Positions 1-6,699 are shown, counted from the first letter of the stretch. The stretch is 9,145 bases of DNA from Nitrospirales bacterium (GCA_021604265.1 BQIY01000061.1:1-9145); one strand, 5' to 3'. Notes: generated by a model from the letters alone, not told the origin. Program-made: numbers and translations.

Positions 1-1272
1 GATGGCCGGGACGATGCTTCGACGAAGTTCTGGGTTGAGTTCTCTTAGGTCCTCAAACGATATTCCCGTTGTTTTGGCTACAGCCTTGAGATGGACCCGC
101 TTATGAATCGACACTTCATCATAGGCATATGGTTCAGCTGGATTGACGGAAAATCCGTAATCAGTCGGATGTGAGGCAATTAACGTCGCCGCGACAAACC
201 GTGGAACGTATTCCTTGGTTTCGCGCCGAATGTACCAGGTATTGCGAATTTTCCAGAAGTCACGACTGCCGGTTCTTCGAATGGCTCGTCTGATCTTGCC
301 TCCCCCCGCATTGTAAGCACCGAGCGCCAACGGCCACGAGCCGAACTGGTCATACAGGTCTCGTAGATGATGGGCGGCGGCAATCGTCGATTTGACGGGG
401 TCTCGACGTTCATCCACGTACCAAGTCACATCAAGTCCGTACATTCGACCTGTGGCCTTCATGAACTGCCACGGTCCCGAGGCTCGGGCGCGTGAGTAGG
501 CGCGTGGGTTAAAACCGCTTTCAACGAGCGAAAGGTGTCCGAGTTCTGTTGGTAGACCAAATTCTTTGAAAATTTGTTCGACGAGTCCTTGATATTTCGC
601 GTATCGATCTAAGTAACTTTGAAACCGTTCAGGAATCCCATATTGAAAATAATGAAGATTGCGCTCCACATGCCGATTGAGCACAAGCGGGACATTCCCA
701 TAGGGATGGGTTAGTGCTGCAGGTGCATACGGTCTGTCATGTTGGAACAAGGGCTCATAGCGTTGTAAGGGGTTAGCCAGTGCTTGCTCAGTTGCTGGCT
801 TAAAGCGAGCCCATGGTTGAGGAGACGAACTCACCAGGGTGGGAATGGTGAGTTCAACGTTATAGTGAGATTCTATTTCAGAAACGGATTCAGTTTGAGC
901 TTCGGCGACGGTTGATTCTTTCTCAATGTTGGACGGCGAGGGTGAATCTATCTTGTTGCCAGATTGAACAGATTCAGCCATGGTTTGTTGAGTGAGATGG
1001 TGAGAGTCCAGCGGTTCAACAACAGCTTCTTTCGCCATTTGATAAGACGGAAGGTCCTGGAGCATTCCGTCTTCGACAGAATGCCTCCACGCAGGTTGAT
1101 TAGTCTCTGGTTGAGCGGAGGAGACGCTGGCTTGGGAGGTTATGCTGTCTGGAATATTGGGTGACTGTCCGAATGCAGGCACGGCAGAGCATAGCCCACA
1201 CCAGGATACGGCCATCCAATAGGTTAAAGACAGTCCACGGCTCTTTCGAATTTTTTTTGCCAACTTTGTCAT
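1..1272 (-). CDS. mltD: Membrane-bound lytic murein transglycosylase D (MltD-like), C-terminus cut by window edge
   Basis: The frame is open from the ATG at 1272 to base 1 (424 codons, no stop), so the 3' end is missing. Enzymes of this family (GH23) cleave the MurNAc-GlcNAc bond of peptidoglycan, leaving 1,6-anhydro ends, in the periplasm. A basic start followed by a hydrophobic stretch and VPAFG near residue 35 is a Sec signal peptide; no clean lipobox is seen. Residues ~40-190 are a low-complexity linker. The catalytic domain follows: LSLVESGFNPRAYS holds the expected catalytic Glu (E251), then SGPWQFM, and GAYNAGGGKIRRAI near residue 318. The last ~45 residues (VSIHKRVHLKAVAKTTGIS, then LRELNPELRR) look like the start of a divergent LysM wall-binding repeat, as in MltD. 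The ribosome binding site is weak, but no other in-frame start lies nearby. Confidence 0.93.
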   Translation of the reverse strand, partial: MTKLAKKIRKSRGLSLTYWMAVSWCGLCSAVPAFGQSPNIPDSITSQASVSSAQPETNQPAWRHSVEDGMLQDLPSYQMAKEAVVEPLDSHHLTQQTMAESVQSGNKIDSPSPSNIEKESTVAEAQTESVSEIESHYNVELTIPTLVSSSPQPWARFKPATEQALANPLQRYEPLFQHDRPYAPAALTHPYGNVPLVLNRHVERNLHYFQYGIPERFQSYLDRYAKYQGLVEQIFKEFGLPTELGHLSLVESGFNPRAYSRARASGPWQFMKATGRMYGLDVTWYVDERRDPVKSTIAAAHHLRDLYDQFGSWPLALGAYNAGGGKIRRAIRRTGSRDFWKIRNTWYIRRETKEYVPRFVAATLIASHPTDYGFSVNPAEPYAYDEVSIHKRVHLKAVAKTTGISFEDLRELNPELRRSIVPAI

Positions 1273-1310
1273 TTTGTAAGACTTTTCGGTTATTTCCTGT
1301 ACAACTTTAC

Positions 1311-1339
1311 AGCGTACTAATCAAAGGCAAAAATGTCAA
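1311..1339 (-). promoter_or_regulatory. Predicted sigma70-type promoter of mltD
   Basis: Read on the minus strand: a perfect -35 box TTGACA (1339-1334), a 17-base spacer and a weaker -10 box TACGCT (1316-1311, 3 of 6 consensus bases). Transcription would start near 1304, about 30 bases before the mltD ATG. The perfect -35 box and ideal spacing support the call; the poor -10 box limits it. Confidence 0.45.
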
Positions 1340-1539
1340 TGTAAACGATGAATTAACGCCTGATTCAGCTTCTCCTACGAGTCTCTGAAAGACGGTGAAG
1401 ATTGTCGTTTCTCCTCAATAGTCACGGTTATGAGGAAATTGACTCTAAGAGATAAACGATTATTGAATGGGTTGGTGTGGCGTAAATAAGCAGGCAAGGT
1501 CTATCAACATTCTAGGATTCATCTTCTGATAGTCGGCTG

Positions 1540-1878
1540 TCAGCTATTGGCCTCGAAGGCGCGATCGGCTTTGGCAGCCATGAAAAAATCGCTCTCAGTC
1601 AATCCATTTATCTTATGGGTCCAGATTTCAACCTTGCATTTCCCCCAGGCGAGGTATAGATCGGGATGATGCCCTTCGGCTTCAGCCACTTCTCCGACAC
1701 GATTCACGAAGGCAAGAGCCTCCGCAAAGTTGTTGAACGTATACAGGCGTTCGATGTGACCGGCCGAGTTCAACTCCCATCCTTTGTCGAGCTGTTTTAA
1801 TAATTCTTGAAGTTTTGTCGGCTCTAATGCGGGCACTCCGCCTCTGCAGGGTACGCAGGTCTCATCCGCAAGACTCAT
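1540..1878 (-). CDS. phhB: 4a-hydroxytetrahydrobiopterin dehydratase (pterin-4a-carbinolamine dehydratase)
   Basis: A 112-residue protein, the usual length for this family. These cytoplasmic enzymes dehydrate 4a-hydroxytetrahydropterin, the by-product of aromatic amino acid hydroxylases, so that the pterin can be recycled; in some bacteria they have a moonlighting role or serve molybdopterin metabolism. The hallmark EAEGHHPDLYL gives the paired active-site His70-His71-Pro72, and WTHKINGLTESDFFMAAKAD supplies the third His (H88) and the typical C-terminal helix. The N-terminal CVPCRGG (Cys8, Cys11) is common in bacterial members with a C-x-x-C extension. The start is set by a strong Shine-Dalgarno (GGAGGAGC, minus strand) some 7 bases before the ATG. 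No hydroxylase gene is visible nearby, so its partner is unknown. It is divergent from the outer-membrane protein gene. Confidence 0.95.
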   Translation of the reverse strand: MSLADETCVPCRGGVPALEPTKLQELLKQLDKGWELNSAGHIERLYTFNNFAEALAFVNRVGEVAEAEGHHPDLYLAWGKCKVEIWTHKINGLTESDFFMAAKADRAFEANS

Positions 1879-1919
1879 GATATCGCTCCTCCATCTTAAA
1901 TTGGAAAACCTGGAGAGAA

Positions 1920-1949
1920 ATTATAGACGGACCTACCCTCTCCAAACAA
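1920..1949 (-). promoter_or_regulatory. Predicted sigma70-type promoter of the pterin dehydratase gene
   Basis: On the minus strand a perfect -10 box TATAAT (1925-1920) lies 18 bases after TTGTTT (1949-1944). Transcription would begin near 1913, giving a leader of about 35 bases that contains the GGAGGAGC ribosome binding site. The perfect -10 box at a sensible distance from the start is the main support. Confidence 0.55.
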
Positions 1950-1955
1950 TTCCTA

Positions 1956-1987
1956 TTGACAGTAAATTTTGGGCATCAGGATATAAA
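1956..1987 (+). promoter_or_regulatory. Possible promoter of the outer-membrane protein gene
   Basis: A perfect -35 box TTGACA (1956-1961) is followed by an AT-rich segment GATATAAA (1980-1987). With TATAAA as the -10 box the spacer is 20 bases, too long; with GATATA it is 18 bases, but only 3 of 6 positions match. The element sits back to back with the dehydratase promoter: the two -35 boxes are six bases apart on opposite strands, so one regulator could affect both. Confidence 0.35.
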
Positions 1988-2000
1988 CATGTATCAGTAA

Positions 2001-2078
2001 CCCCCTCAAAAGAGGAATTGTGGAAGTCGGTATGAGTAGGTAAAAGTTTGAGGTGACTAGGGGGCTGTCATTTTTTTT
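2001..2078 (+). promoter_or_regulatory. Structured 5' leader of the outer-membrane protein gene, possible attenuator
   Basis: The segment before the gene has complementary blocks that compete for one another. CCTCAAA (2004-2010) can pair with TTTGAGG (2047-2053), and the overlapping CCCCCT (2001-2006) can pair with AGGGGG (2059-2064). A run of eight or more T (2070-2078) follows the second pairing. This resembles alternative structures with an intrinsic stop, but the T run is 6 bases beyond the stem and no ligand-binding fold is recognised. It is inference from base pairing only. Confidence 0.25.
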
Positions 2079-2107
2079 AGCAGTTTTGATAAGGAGATAT
2101 TCTTAAT

Positions 2108-2692
2108 ATGAAAAATGTCATTATCACTTTGTTCAGTCTTTGTGTCATGGGGCTCAGTACGTCAATGGCTTTTGCTGAAGAGTCTTCTGAGTTTGCTCGA
2201 AACGGGTTCTATATCGGTGCCGGCGGCATTTACGCCATTGAAAATTTTAGCCGCACTGGAGCTCTTTCGTTCGATGATTCTCTCGGTTTCAACCTTCGGG
2301 TTGGCTATCGTCTTCATCCTCACATAGCAATCGAAGCCGAGGGAGAGCGGACCATGGGATTCGACGCTAAGCAATTCAAGGGAGATGTCGAAACTTGGAC
2401 AGCCACCCTGAACAGTAAGTTCTTTGCCCTCACTGGACGAATCCAACCCTATGGACTGTTAGGAGTAGGCGCCATGAACGCCACAACCGACGGATTCCTG
2501 GTTTTTGTCAATTCGAATGGCAGCACGTCAAGGAATGAAACGGATGTGGCTTTTCGATATGGGGGAGGCGTGGACTTCTATCTCACGAAAAATTGGGTGA
2601 TCGACATAGAAGGTGCGTATGTTGATCCTCGTGGGGACATCAATTCCATTAATTATATATCGGTAGGGGGAGGTCTTCAGTACCGATTCTAG
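2108..2692 (+). CDS. Outer-membrane beta-barrel protein (OmpA/OmpW-like porin-fold family)
   Basis: A 194-residue protein with a clear Sec signal peptide ending AFA-E (cleavage after residue 23). The mature part has alternating short hydrophobic and polar stretches typical of transmembrane beta strands (GFYIGAGGIYAIENF, SLGFNLRVGYRLHPHIAIEAEGE, YGLLGVGAMNA, AFRYGGGVDFYLTKNWVIDIEGAYV, ISVGGGLQYRF), consistent with an eight-strand barrel. It ends in Phe, preceded by aromatic and small residues, which is the usual BAM-complex recognition signal. Small barrels of this type are surface proteins of mixed or unknown role; function is not assigned. A textbook ribosome binding site, AAGGAG (2091-2096), lies 11 bases before the ATG. 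No peptidoglycan-binding OmpA domain follows the barrel. Confidence 0.88.
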   Translation: MKNVIITLFSLCVMGLSTSMAFAEESSEFARNGFYIGAGGIYAIENFSRTGALSFDDSLGFNLRVGYRLHPHIAIEAEGERTMGFDAKQFKGDVETWTATLNSKFFALTGRIQPYGLLGVGAMNATTDGFLVFVNSNGSTSRNETDVAFRYGGGVDFYLTKNWVIDIEGAYVDPRGDINSINYISVGGGLQYRF

Positions 2693-2750
2693 ATAGATTG
2701 TGATAGAGGCGATTTGATGTATGCCTCATTAAGGAGTGGAAAAAGGTTTA

Positions 2751-2978
2751 ATGTCAAAAGAAGCATCCATCGTATTGTATGGGATCTTTGCCCCATATCT
2801 ATTCGCGGCAATGGCCATTATCGGATGTCACTTCCATATCCTTCTATTCGGCGGAGAACGCCGTGAAGTCGACTCCTGCCTAGAGCCCCTGGCGCAGCAA
2901 GGCGGTTCAATGTCCCGGGAAAAGCCTAAACAGGATTTGCGTTTCCAAGATTCGAACGTGAATTCCCCGCCACAATAG
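2751..2978 (+). CDS. Small hypothetical protein with one membrane segment
   Basis: A 75-residue frame if started at the ATG at 2751; a GTG at 2736 would add five residues. AAGGAG at 2731-2736 lies 14 bases before the ATG and AAAGG lies closer, so the start is not certain. Residues ~7-31 (IVLYGIFAPYLFAAMAIIGCHFHILLF) form one hydrophobic segment, followed by a polar charged tail with no known motif. It lies 58 bases after the barrel gene on the same strand and could be co-transcribed. I do not recognise a family. A terminator-like hairpin starts at its stop codon, which supports a real gene slightly. Confidence 0.42.
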   Translation: MSKEASIVLYGIFAPYLFAAMAIIGCHFHILLFGGERREVDSCLEPLAQQGGSMSREKPKQDLRFQDSNVNSPPQ

Positions 2979-2998
2979 GCGGGCCACGTTTGCTCGCC
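2978..2998 (+). terminator. Possible terminator hairpin after the small membrane protein
   Basis: GGCGGGC (2978-2984) pairs with GCTCGCC (2992-2998) in a 7-bp stem with one G-U pair and a 7-base loop. It begins at the last base of the preceding stop codon. There is no true T run after it (CAGTCTTTCC), so it would be a weak or factor-assisted stop at best. Confidence 0.35.
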
Positions 2999-3397
2999 CA
3001 GTCTTTCCAGTCTTGAGGCAAGCATCCCAGTTTTTATATTCCCATCAATTCAGCGTTCGACGAACATGTCACGCCTATCGTGCCCGGCTATTATCGTACA
3101 CAAGTGATGGAGGATGATGTTGGTCCAGCTCTTTCAGGGGAAGCTACGTGCGATGCGCTGACAGTCTAAGCCGACTCCTATCGCCGTTCCTCTAAACTTC
3201 TATAACAGGTGTAAAGGGAAATTTGGCTGTGTTAGCGAACGGGTTCGGTATGGGATCTTCAGGTTTCGCGTTAGTTAGTGAGCGGATTAGTCGCAGTTGA
3301 CAAAATTACAGAGGTCACGCAGAGTGGCTTGGCATCGTTGTCGATGGACATTCCAATTGCCCGACTTCTTTTTTCTTAAAACTCTGGACGCAATGAT
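2999..3397. other. Non-coding gap between the small membrane protein and the GNAT gene
   Basis: No convincing gene was found on either strand. Two short open stretches on the plus strand (about 3010-3171 and 3279-3380) lack good starts and match nothing I recognise; they might be remains of a decayed gene. A TTGACA at 3297-3302 followed at 17 bases by CAGAGT is a weak candidate promoter for the GNAT gene. Confidence 0.4.
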
Positions 3398-3823
3398 ATG
3401 CCAAATCACGCTTGTACAAATGCGGAAATCGAACAGTGCTTTGATGTGATGTCGGAGTTACGGACTCATCTAAAGAGAAAAGAGTTCATAGGAATGGTCC
3501 GTGAAATGGAATCTGAAGGGTATAGGCTCGCATATATTGAAGTCGAAGGGAACGTCGTGGCAGTGGCGGGCTATAGAATGTTGACCAACTTGTTTATGGG
3601 TAAGACTCTCTATGTCGATGATCTGGTTACGGCGAGCACGCATCGGTCAAAAGGTTATGGGAAAGCCCTCGTGTTGTGGTTGCGAGAGATCGCCCATGAA
3701 TATGGATGTCATTACTACCACCTGGATTCGGGCACGCAACGGCATGAGGCCCACAAATTTTATTTTCGTCAAGGATTCCGAATCGCGAGCTATCATTTTA
3801 GCGAGCAATTGGTCGGCGGGTAG
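3398..3823 (+). CDS. GNAT-family N-acetyltransferase
   Basis: A 141-residue, single-domain protein of typical size. GNAT enzymes move an acetyl group from acetyl-CoA to an amine on a small molecule or protein in the cytoplasm. The acetyl-CoA-binding motif A is clear: LYVDDLVTASTHRSKGYGKA (residues 71-90), whose RSKGYGK is the Q/R-x-x-G-x-G/A pyrophosphate loop. Motif B follows as HLDSGTQRHEAHKFYFRQGF (108-127), with the usual aromatic residues before the C-terminal strand. The substrate cannot be told from the sequence. The start has only a weak ribosome binding site; the ATG at 3398 is kept because the N-terminal region fits the length of the fold. It stands alone and is convergent with the lysine-rich protein gene. 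Confidence 0.9.
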   Translation: MPNHACTNAEIEQCFDVMSELRTHLKRKEFIGMVREMESEGYRLAYIEVEGNVVAVAGYRMLTNLFMGKTLYVDDLVTASTHRSKGYGKALVLWLREIAHEYGCHYYHLDSGTQRHEAHKFYFRQGFRIASYHFSEQLVGG

Positions 3824-3945
3824 TCGTTCGTTACGTGAGGTGGTCTCTGTAAAGAAAATTAAATGGCAATTGGCGTCTCACGGTTTGCTCATCTTCTCGG
3901 ACTTTTCCCTTTCAGGTGTACCACGGTTTGCAATGGGCTACATGG

Positions 3946-4254
3946 TTACCGTCTTGAGGATCTTTTCTTAGTCGAGGATTTGGCTTTTCTTTTGGAGTGA
4001 GCCTTGGCTTTTTTCTTTTGCGCGGCCTTCTTTTTAGTCATGGTCTTTCCCAAGCTTTTGGCTTTCTTTGATTTCTTCATCTTCTTTGTGGATTTTTTCT
4101 TTACGTCACTTTTTTTATCATGACAATGTTTTTTCCCAGTCTTTTTCTTGACGTGACATCCCTTGGTATCAAGCCCACCTGGATGCGAGAATCCCTCTAT
4201 AGGTAAAAAGAACACGAACACTGACACAATAAGAATCATACGGGCATACCACAT
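3946..4254 (-). CDS. Secreted YHYH-type Cys/His protein with lysine-rich C-terminal tail
   Basis: A 102-residue protein. Residues 1-23 (MWYARMILIVSVFVFFLPIEGFS) are a Sec signal peptide, so it is expected outside the cytoplasm. The mature protein begins HPGGLDTKGCHVKKKTGKKH then CH: this is the GGLD-x-x-GCH...KTG-x-x-HCH pattern of small YHYH-type domains, with Cys33, His34, His43, Cys44 and His45 as likely metal ligands or a disulfide pair. From residue ~46 on the chain is almost all Lys, Ser, Ala and Thr, with about 30 Lys and 4 Arg in the last 67 residues, resembling a histone H1 tail. A good Shine-Dalgarno (AAAGGAAGG) precedes the ATG. The function of YHYH-type domains is unknown; binding of a metal or of a polyanion (DNA, cell wall, lipopolysaccharide) is inference. 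Confidence 0.82.
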   Translation of the reverse strand: MWYARMILIVSVFVFFLPIEGFSHPGGLDTKGCHVKKKTGKKHCHDKKSDVKKKSTKKMKKSKKAKSLGKTMTKKKAAQKKKAKAHSKRKAKSSTKKRSSRR

Positions 4255-4287
4255 AAACTGACCTTCCTTTCGTCAAGTACTGATGGA

Positions 4288-4311
4288 TACCACCAAAACG
4301 CTAAAGTGGTA
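4288..4311. promoter_or_regulatory. Inverted repeat upstream of the lysine-rich protein gene, possible operator
   Basis: TACCAC (4288-4293) and GTGGTA (4306-4311) are perfect inverted arms 12 bases apart. The pair lies 34 to 57 bases before the ATG of the minus-strand gene, where a promoter would be expected. This fits a dimeric regulator site, but a 6-base arm can arise by chance. Confidence 0.25.
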
Positions 4312-4680
4312 ATGAACTCAGAGCTGGAGGGGGGTGCTCAAGGAGTGTTTGAGTGTCAATGAGGGGGCTGTACGGGACACGGAGTGTGTTAACCCCTGGC
4401 CATGAGCGTACGCATGATTTTAACGAGATAGCTTAACAGATTGGCAGTACGAGGAGAAGCCCACGTATGGAGCTGTAGGCAGCGTCTTGTGCGACAAGGC
4501 CAGCACCGATTTCCGATGGGCTAGTTGACAATCTGTTTTCATGGCAGGTAGACATTTCATGTAACGGTTAACCCTGTTCAATAATTTTATCAGTGATCAG
4601 TTCAAAGGGGTTGCGGGCAACCGTTCTCCCTTTTCGCTATTTTCAGGTTAGGACAGTGGTGTGGAAATTAAGGTAATCGT
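4312..4680. other. Non-coding gap between the lysine-rich protein gene and the DUF2786-like gene
   Basis: No gene was found; the longest plus-strand frames are about 25 codons. TTGACA at 4525-4530 has only a poor -10 match (TAGACA at 4549) at 18 bases, so a promoter there for the next gene is possible but weak. A small hairpin, CTTGT-gcg-ACAAG, lies at 4486-4498. Confidence 0.4.
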
Positions 4681-5241
4681 ATGCCGGTAAATGTCTTGAG
4701 GAAAAAGGGGGCCAAAATGAGCCTCCGGGAAGCGCAGGATCGGATCGAGAAGCTCAAGAACCTCACGCAGAGCAATAATCCGCATGAAGCTGAATTAGCG
4801 GCCTCACGTTTGAACGCTTTTGATATCGAGACTGCAAGGTACCCCAAGCGAGAGCCGAGTCCTGCCCAGGCCGGAAAGAAGGGGGAGATGAAGCGGTCGA
4901 CGGTGATTGTTGAGGTGCTTGATGACTTGCCAGAGCGACCCCATCATGACCTTGGAATCATTGAAGTCAAGCAACCGGAAAATCAGCAAAAAGTGGACTG
5001 GGAAGAGCTGCATGCTGAGCTCAGAGAACGAGCCAAACAGATTGGTGCTGATGCGCTCGTGAATATCCACTTAAAGGGTACGGTGAAGCAACGGATATTG
5101 TGTGCAACCGCGCTTCGCTATCTGACTCCTGTTGAGATTGATGAAATTAAACAGCAAACAAAATATGAGGATGACGAGAAGGCCTACTGGGAAGAACAGA
5201 AAGAGCGGCGAGATGAGTCGTTTGCTCCTGGGATCGATTGA
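4681..5241 (+). CDS. Hypothetical protein with DUF2786-like N-terminus and alpha/beta C-terminal domain
   Basis: A 186-residue soluble protein with no signal peptide or membrane segment. Residues ~14-46 (SLREAQDRIEKLKNLTQSNN then PHEAELAASRLNAF) resemble the start of DUF2786 proteins, with the KI-x-KL...nPnEAe-x-A pattern. After a charged linker (51-72), residues 73-148 (STVIVEVLDDLPERPHHDLG, then ELRERAKQIGADALVNIHL, then LCATALRYL) look like a small alpha/beta domain whose A-x-x-x-GADA(L/I) turn recalls YbjQ-like or RcsF-like folds; this is only a pattern match. The tail is Glu/Lys rich. The ATG at 4681 has TAAGG 8 bases before it. A second ATG at 4717 after AAAGGGGG would start at MSLREAQ and is also plausible. 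Function unknown. Confidence 0.75.
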   Translation: MPVNVLRKKGAKMSLREAQDRIEKLKNLTQSNNPHEAELAASRLNAFDIETARYPKREPSPAQAGKKGEMKRSTVIVEVLDDLPERPHHDLGIIEVKQPENQQKVDWEELHAELRERAKQIGADALVNIHLKGTVKQRILCATALRYLTPVEIDEIKQQTKYEDDEKAYWEEQKERRDESFAPGID

Positions 5242-5530
5242 CCAAAACGAGTCGCTCGCGTGGCTCGTGAAGCGTTTCTCGCAGAAACTGAAGGACTTTT
5301 CCCACGAAATATGCAATACGAACGACGAGATACGATTCATTGCTACCAATTCTTTTCCTCATCTCACTCTACCGCTTATTGAAGCTGCGGCTCAGTCAGG
5401 TGAAAAATCTATCCGCATTTCTCAACTTTTAGCCTTTCAGTCTGTGGGCCTACAGGGTACCGTGATAATCGAACTAGCGGACGCTGTCCTTTATGGCAAT
5501 ATATCGTTTGAATTGGCAGCGAAGTCTTAG
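5213..5530 (+). CDS. Hypothetical protein overlapping the preceding gene
   Basis: A 105-residue frame starting inside the end of the DUF2786-like gene (29-base overlap, +1 frame) and running well past it. A longer version from 5132 would overlap by over 100 bases and is less likely. The product (MSRLLLGSIDQNESLAWLVK onwards, ending NISFELAAKS) is soluble, mixed in composition and has no motif I recognise. The part past the overlap (about 290 bases) has ordinary amino-acid composition and no stop, which favours coding. The ribosome binding site (AGAGCGGCGAG) is weak, so translational coupling to the upstream gene would be needed. Confidence 0.4.
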   Translation: MSRLLLGSIDQNESLAWLVKRFSQKLKDFSHEICNTNDEIRFIATNSFPHLTLPLIEAAAQSGEKSIRISQLLAFQSVGLQGTVIIELADAVLYGNISFELAAKS

Positions 5531-5863
5531 AAGTTTTCCGTAGGCATATGTCTCTCTCGTCTCAATCCCATCCATCGAAATTGTTTTAGTTCATTCTACA
5601 ATCGTCATTACCGCAAAAAAATGTAGAATAGTGTATAGGCGTAAATGGAATGAGCCATGCTCCAGTTGCTCGCCTCTTCTTTCTTTTTGTATTCTTGCCT
5701 CATGGCGTATGAAGGAGGAAGTCTCCGGACAGTTTTCCGTTTCTGACTGACAATTCTTTGAGGTATGTGTTTCTGGACTTATGTATTTTTTTGAATCAAT
5801 TTCCAAAGGATTGTTGTCCGGCAAATCATAAACGGTCTTGTGATTTTCTCACGGAGGTGCCCG
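5531..5863. other. Non-coding gap before the DUF3365 gene
   Basis: No convincing gene is present. A minus-strand frame at 5591-5824 and a stop-to-stop plus frame without a usable start were judged to be chance. The segment holds the inverted repeat described separately (5593-5629) and presumably the promoter of the heme protein gene, for which no strong boxes could be named. Confidence 0.4.
5593..5629. repeat. Perfect 8-bp inverted repeat in the gap upstream of the heme protein gene
   Basis: ATTCTACA (5593-5600) and TGTAGAAT (5622-5629) are exact inverted arms 21 bases apart; the spacer includes seven A. It has no T run on the plus strand. It could be an operator or a hairpin ending transcription of the upstream unknown gene (stop at 5530). 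Confidence 0.35.
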
Positions 5864-6616
5864 ATGAAAAAAATGGTCTGGGGACTTATGCGAGGGTGGG
5901 TGGTGGTCTGGTGTTTGGTGGGTATTCCAGGGGTAGCCTTCGGCAATACAGAGCTTATCGAGACCGGTCGGTTGTTAGCGAAGTTACTAGATGCTGGTCG
6001 AATGATTATTGACCAAAATCAGGCTGTGATCAATGACCCAAGTCGGGGAGATAAAGGATTTACTCCCGAGGTGTTCGAAGCGCAAGTCATGACCTTTTTT
6101 CAAAAAGAAACAGGGGTTGACCTGCATCGCCTGCAGAGTGCCGACGTGCCAGGCCCTGCCAAAGCCCTCTTGATGCGTCTGTTGAGCGTCAGTAAGGAAA
6201 CGGTCGCCAGTTATCAGACGGTAATCAATATTCCAGGAGTCAAATATAAAGGGTTAATTCCTGCTACATTTGGAACTGAGGCTGCTAAGCGATTTCGAAA
6301 CTGGTCGAAGATCTATTTAAAACAAACAGCCCCTGATCATTTTCTCAGAAACCCTCAGAATAAGGCCGATGGGTATGAAGCCGAAGTCATGAAAGTTTTT
6401 GCAGATTCACCACCTCGTGACCGGCAAGCCATTTATAGTAAAACAATTGATGAGGAACGCAGTGTTCGCGTGCTTATGCCGCTCTATTATGAAAAGTCCT
6501 GTCTCTCTTGCCACGGAGGACCAAAAGGAGAGAAAGACATCTCAGGGTATACAAAGGAAGGCGGCCATGAAGGGGAATTAGCCGGAGCGATTAGCGTGAA
6601 ATTGCCTCTGCCTTAG
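5864..6616 (+). CDS. Periplasmic DUF3365 (Tll0287-like) c-type heme protein
   Basis: A 250-residue exported protein. The ATG at 5864 is chosen over an upstream GTG (5840) because GGAGGT (5853-5858) sits 5 bases before it and a Sec signal peptide (MKKMVWGLMRGWVVVWCLVG, cleavage after AFG at residue 27) follows at once. The mature chain shows the DUF3365 pattern in order: QNQAVINDPSRGDKGFTPEVF (near 51-71), a related SYQTVINIPGVKYKGLIPATFG (116-137), LKQTAPDHFLRNPQNKADGYE, and VRVLMPLYYEKSCLSCHGGP (201-220), then GAISVKLP. CLSCH (Cys213, Cys216, His217) is a single covalent heme c site. Proteins of this family are periplasmic heme or redox-sensor domains, often on their own or before kinase modules; here no output domain follows. 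Its role in electron transfer or sensing is inference. It is followed by a terminator and converges on mauE. Confidence 0.92.
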   Translation: MKKMVWGLMRGWVVVWCLVGIPGVAFGNTELIETGRLLAKLLDAGRMIIDQNQAVINDPSRGDKGFTPEVFEAQVMTFFQKETGVDLHRLQSADVPGPAKALLMRLLSVSKETVASYQTVINIPGVKYKGLIPATFGTEAAKRFRNWSKIYLKQTAPDHFLRNPQNKADGYEAEVMKVFADSPPRDRQAIYSKTIDEERSVRVLMPLYYEKSCLSCHGGPKGEKDISGYTKEGGHEGELAGAISVKLPLP

Positions 6617-6649
6617 TATAAAGTCATTATTTATGCCGAAAATCGGGGT

Positions 6650-6699
6650 AAGGCTGTTCTTCATTAGCTACTCTATAAGTTAGAAGAGAGAGCCTTTTT
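6650..6699 (+). terminator. Intrinsic terminator of the DUF3365 gene
   Basis: AAGGCT (6650-6655) pairs with AGCCTT (6691-6696). After a small internal loop, TTCTTC (6657-6662) pairs with GAAGAG (6683-6688), with one G-U pair, leaving a loop of about 20 bases. A T5 run (6695-6699) ends the structure. It lies 34 bases after the stop codon and in the space between two convergent genes. Confidence 0.55.

Noticed and set aside
180..413. Minus-strand 77-codon frame
   Set aside because: It is a shadow of the transglycosylase gene, whose frame carries the conserved GH23 motifs across the same bases.
964..1388. Two plus-strand frames opposite the start of mltD and its upstream region
   Set aside because: They oppose the signal peptide, linker and promoter of a well supported gene; no motif or good ribosome binding site.
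1390..1480. Imperfect hairpins between the dehydratase and mltD genes
   Set aside because: CCTCA/TGAGG and related pairs are 5 bp with no T run on the minus strand; not a supported terminator.
3923..3952. ACGGT...ACCGT inverted repeat between two convergent genes
   Set aside because: Only a 5-bp stem with a 20-base loop and no T run; too weak to call a terminator.
3612..3971. Plus-strand 119-codon frame overlapping the GNAT gene
   Set aside because: It reads the GNAT motifs in the wrong frame and then runs into the 3' end of the opposite-strand gene.
4525..4554. TTGACA with weak -10 before the DUF2786-like gene
   Set aside because: The -10 match is 3 of 6 at best and it lies 130 bases upstream of the gene; mentioned in the gap entry only.
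5591..5824. Minus-strand 77-codon frame in the gap before the heme protein gene
   Set aside because: Low-complexity composition, no motif, no clear ribosome binding site; likely chance.
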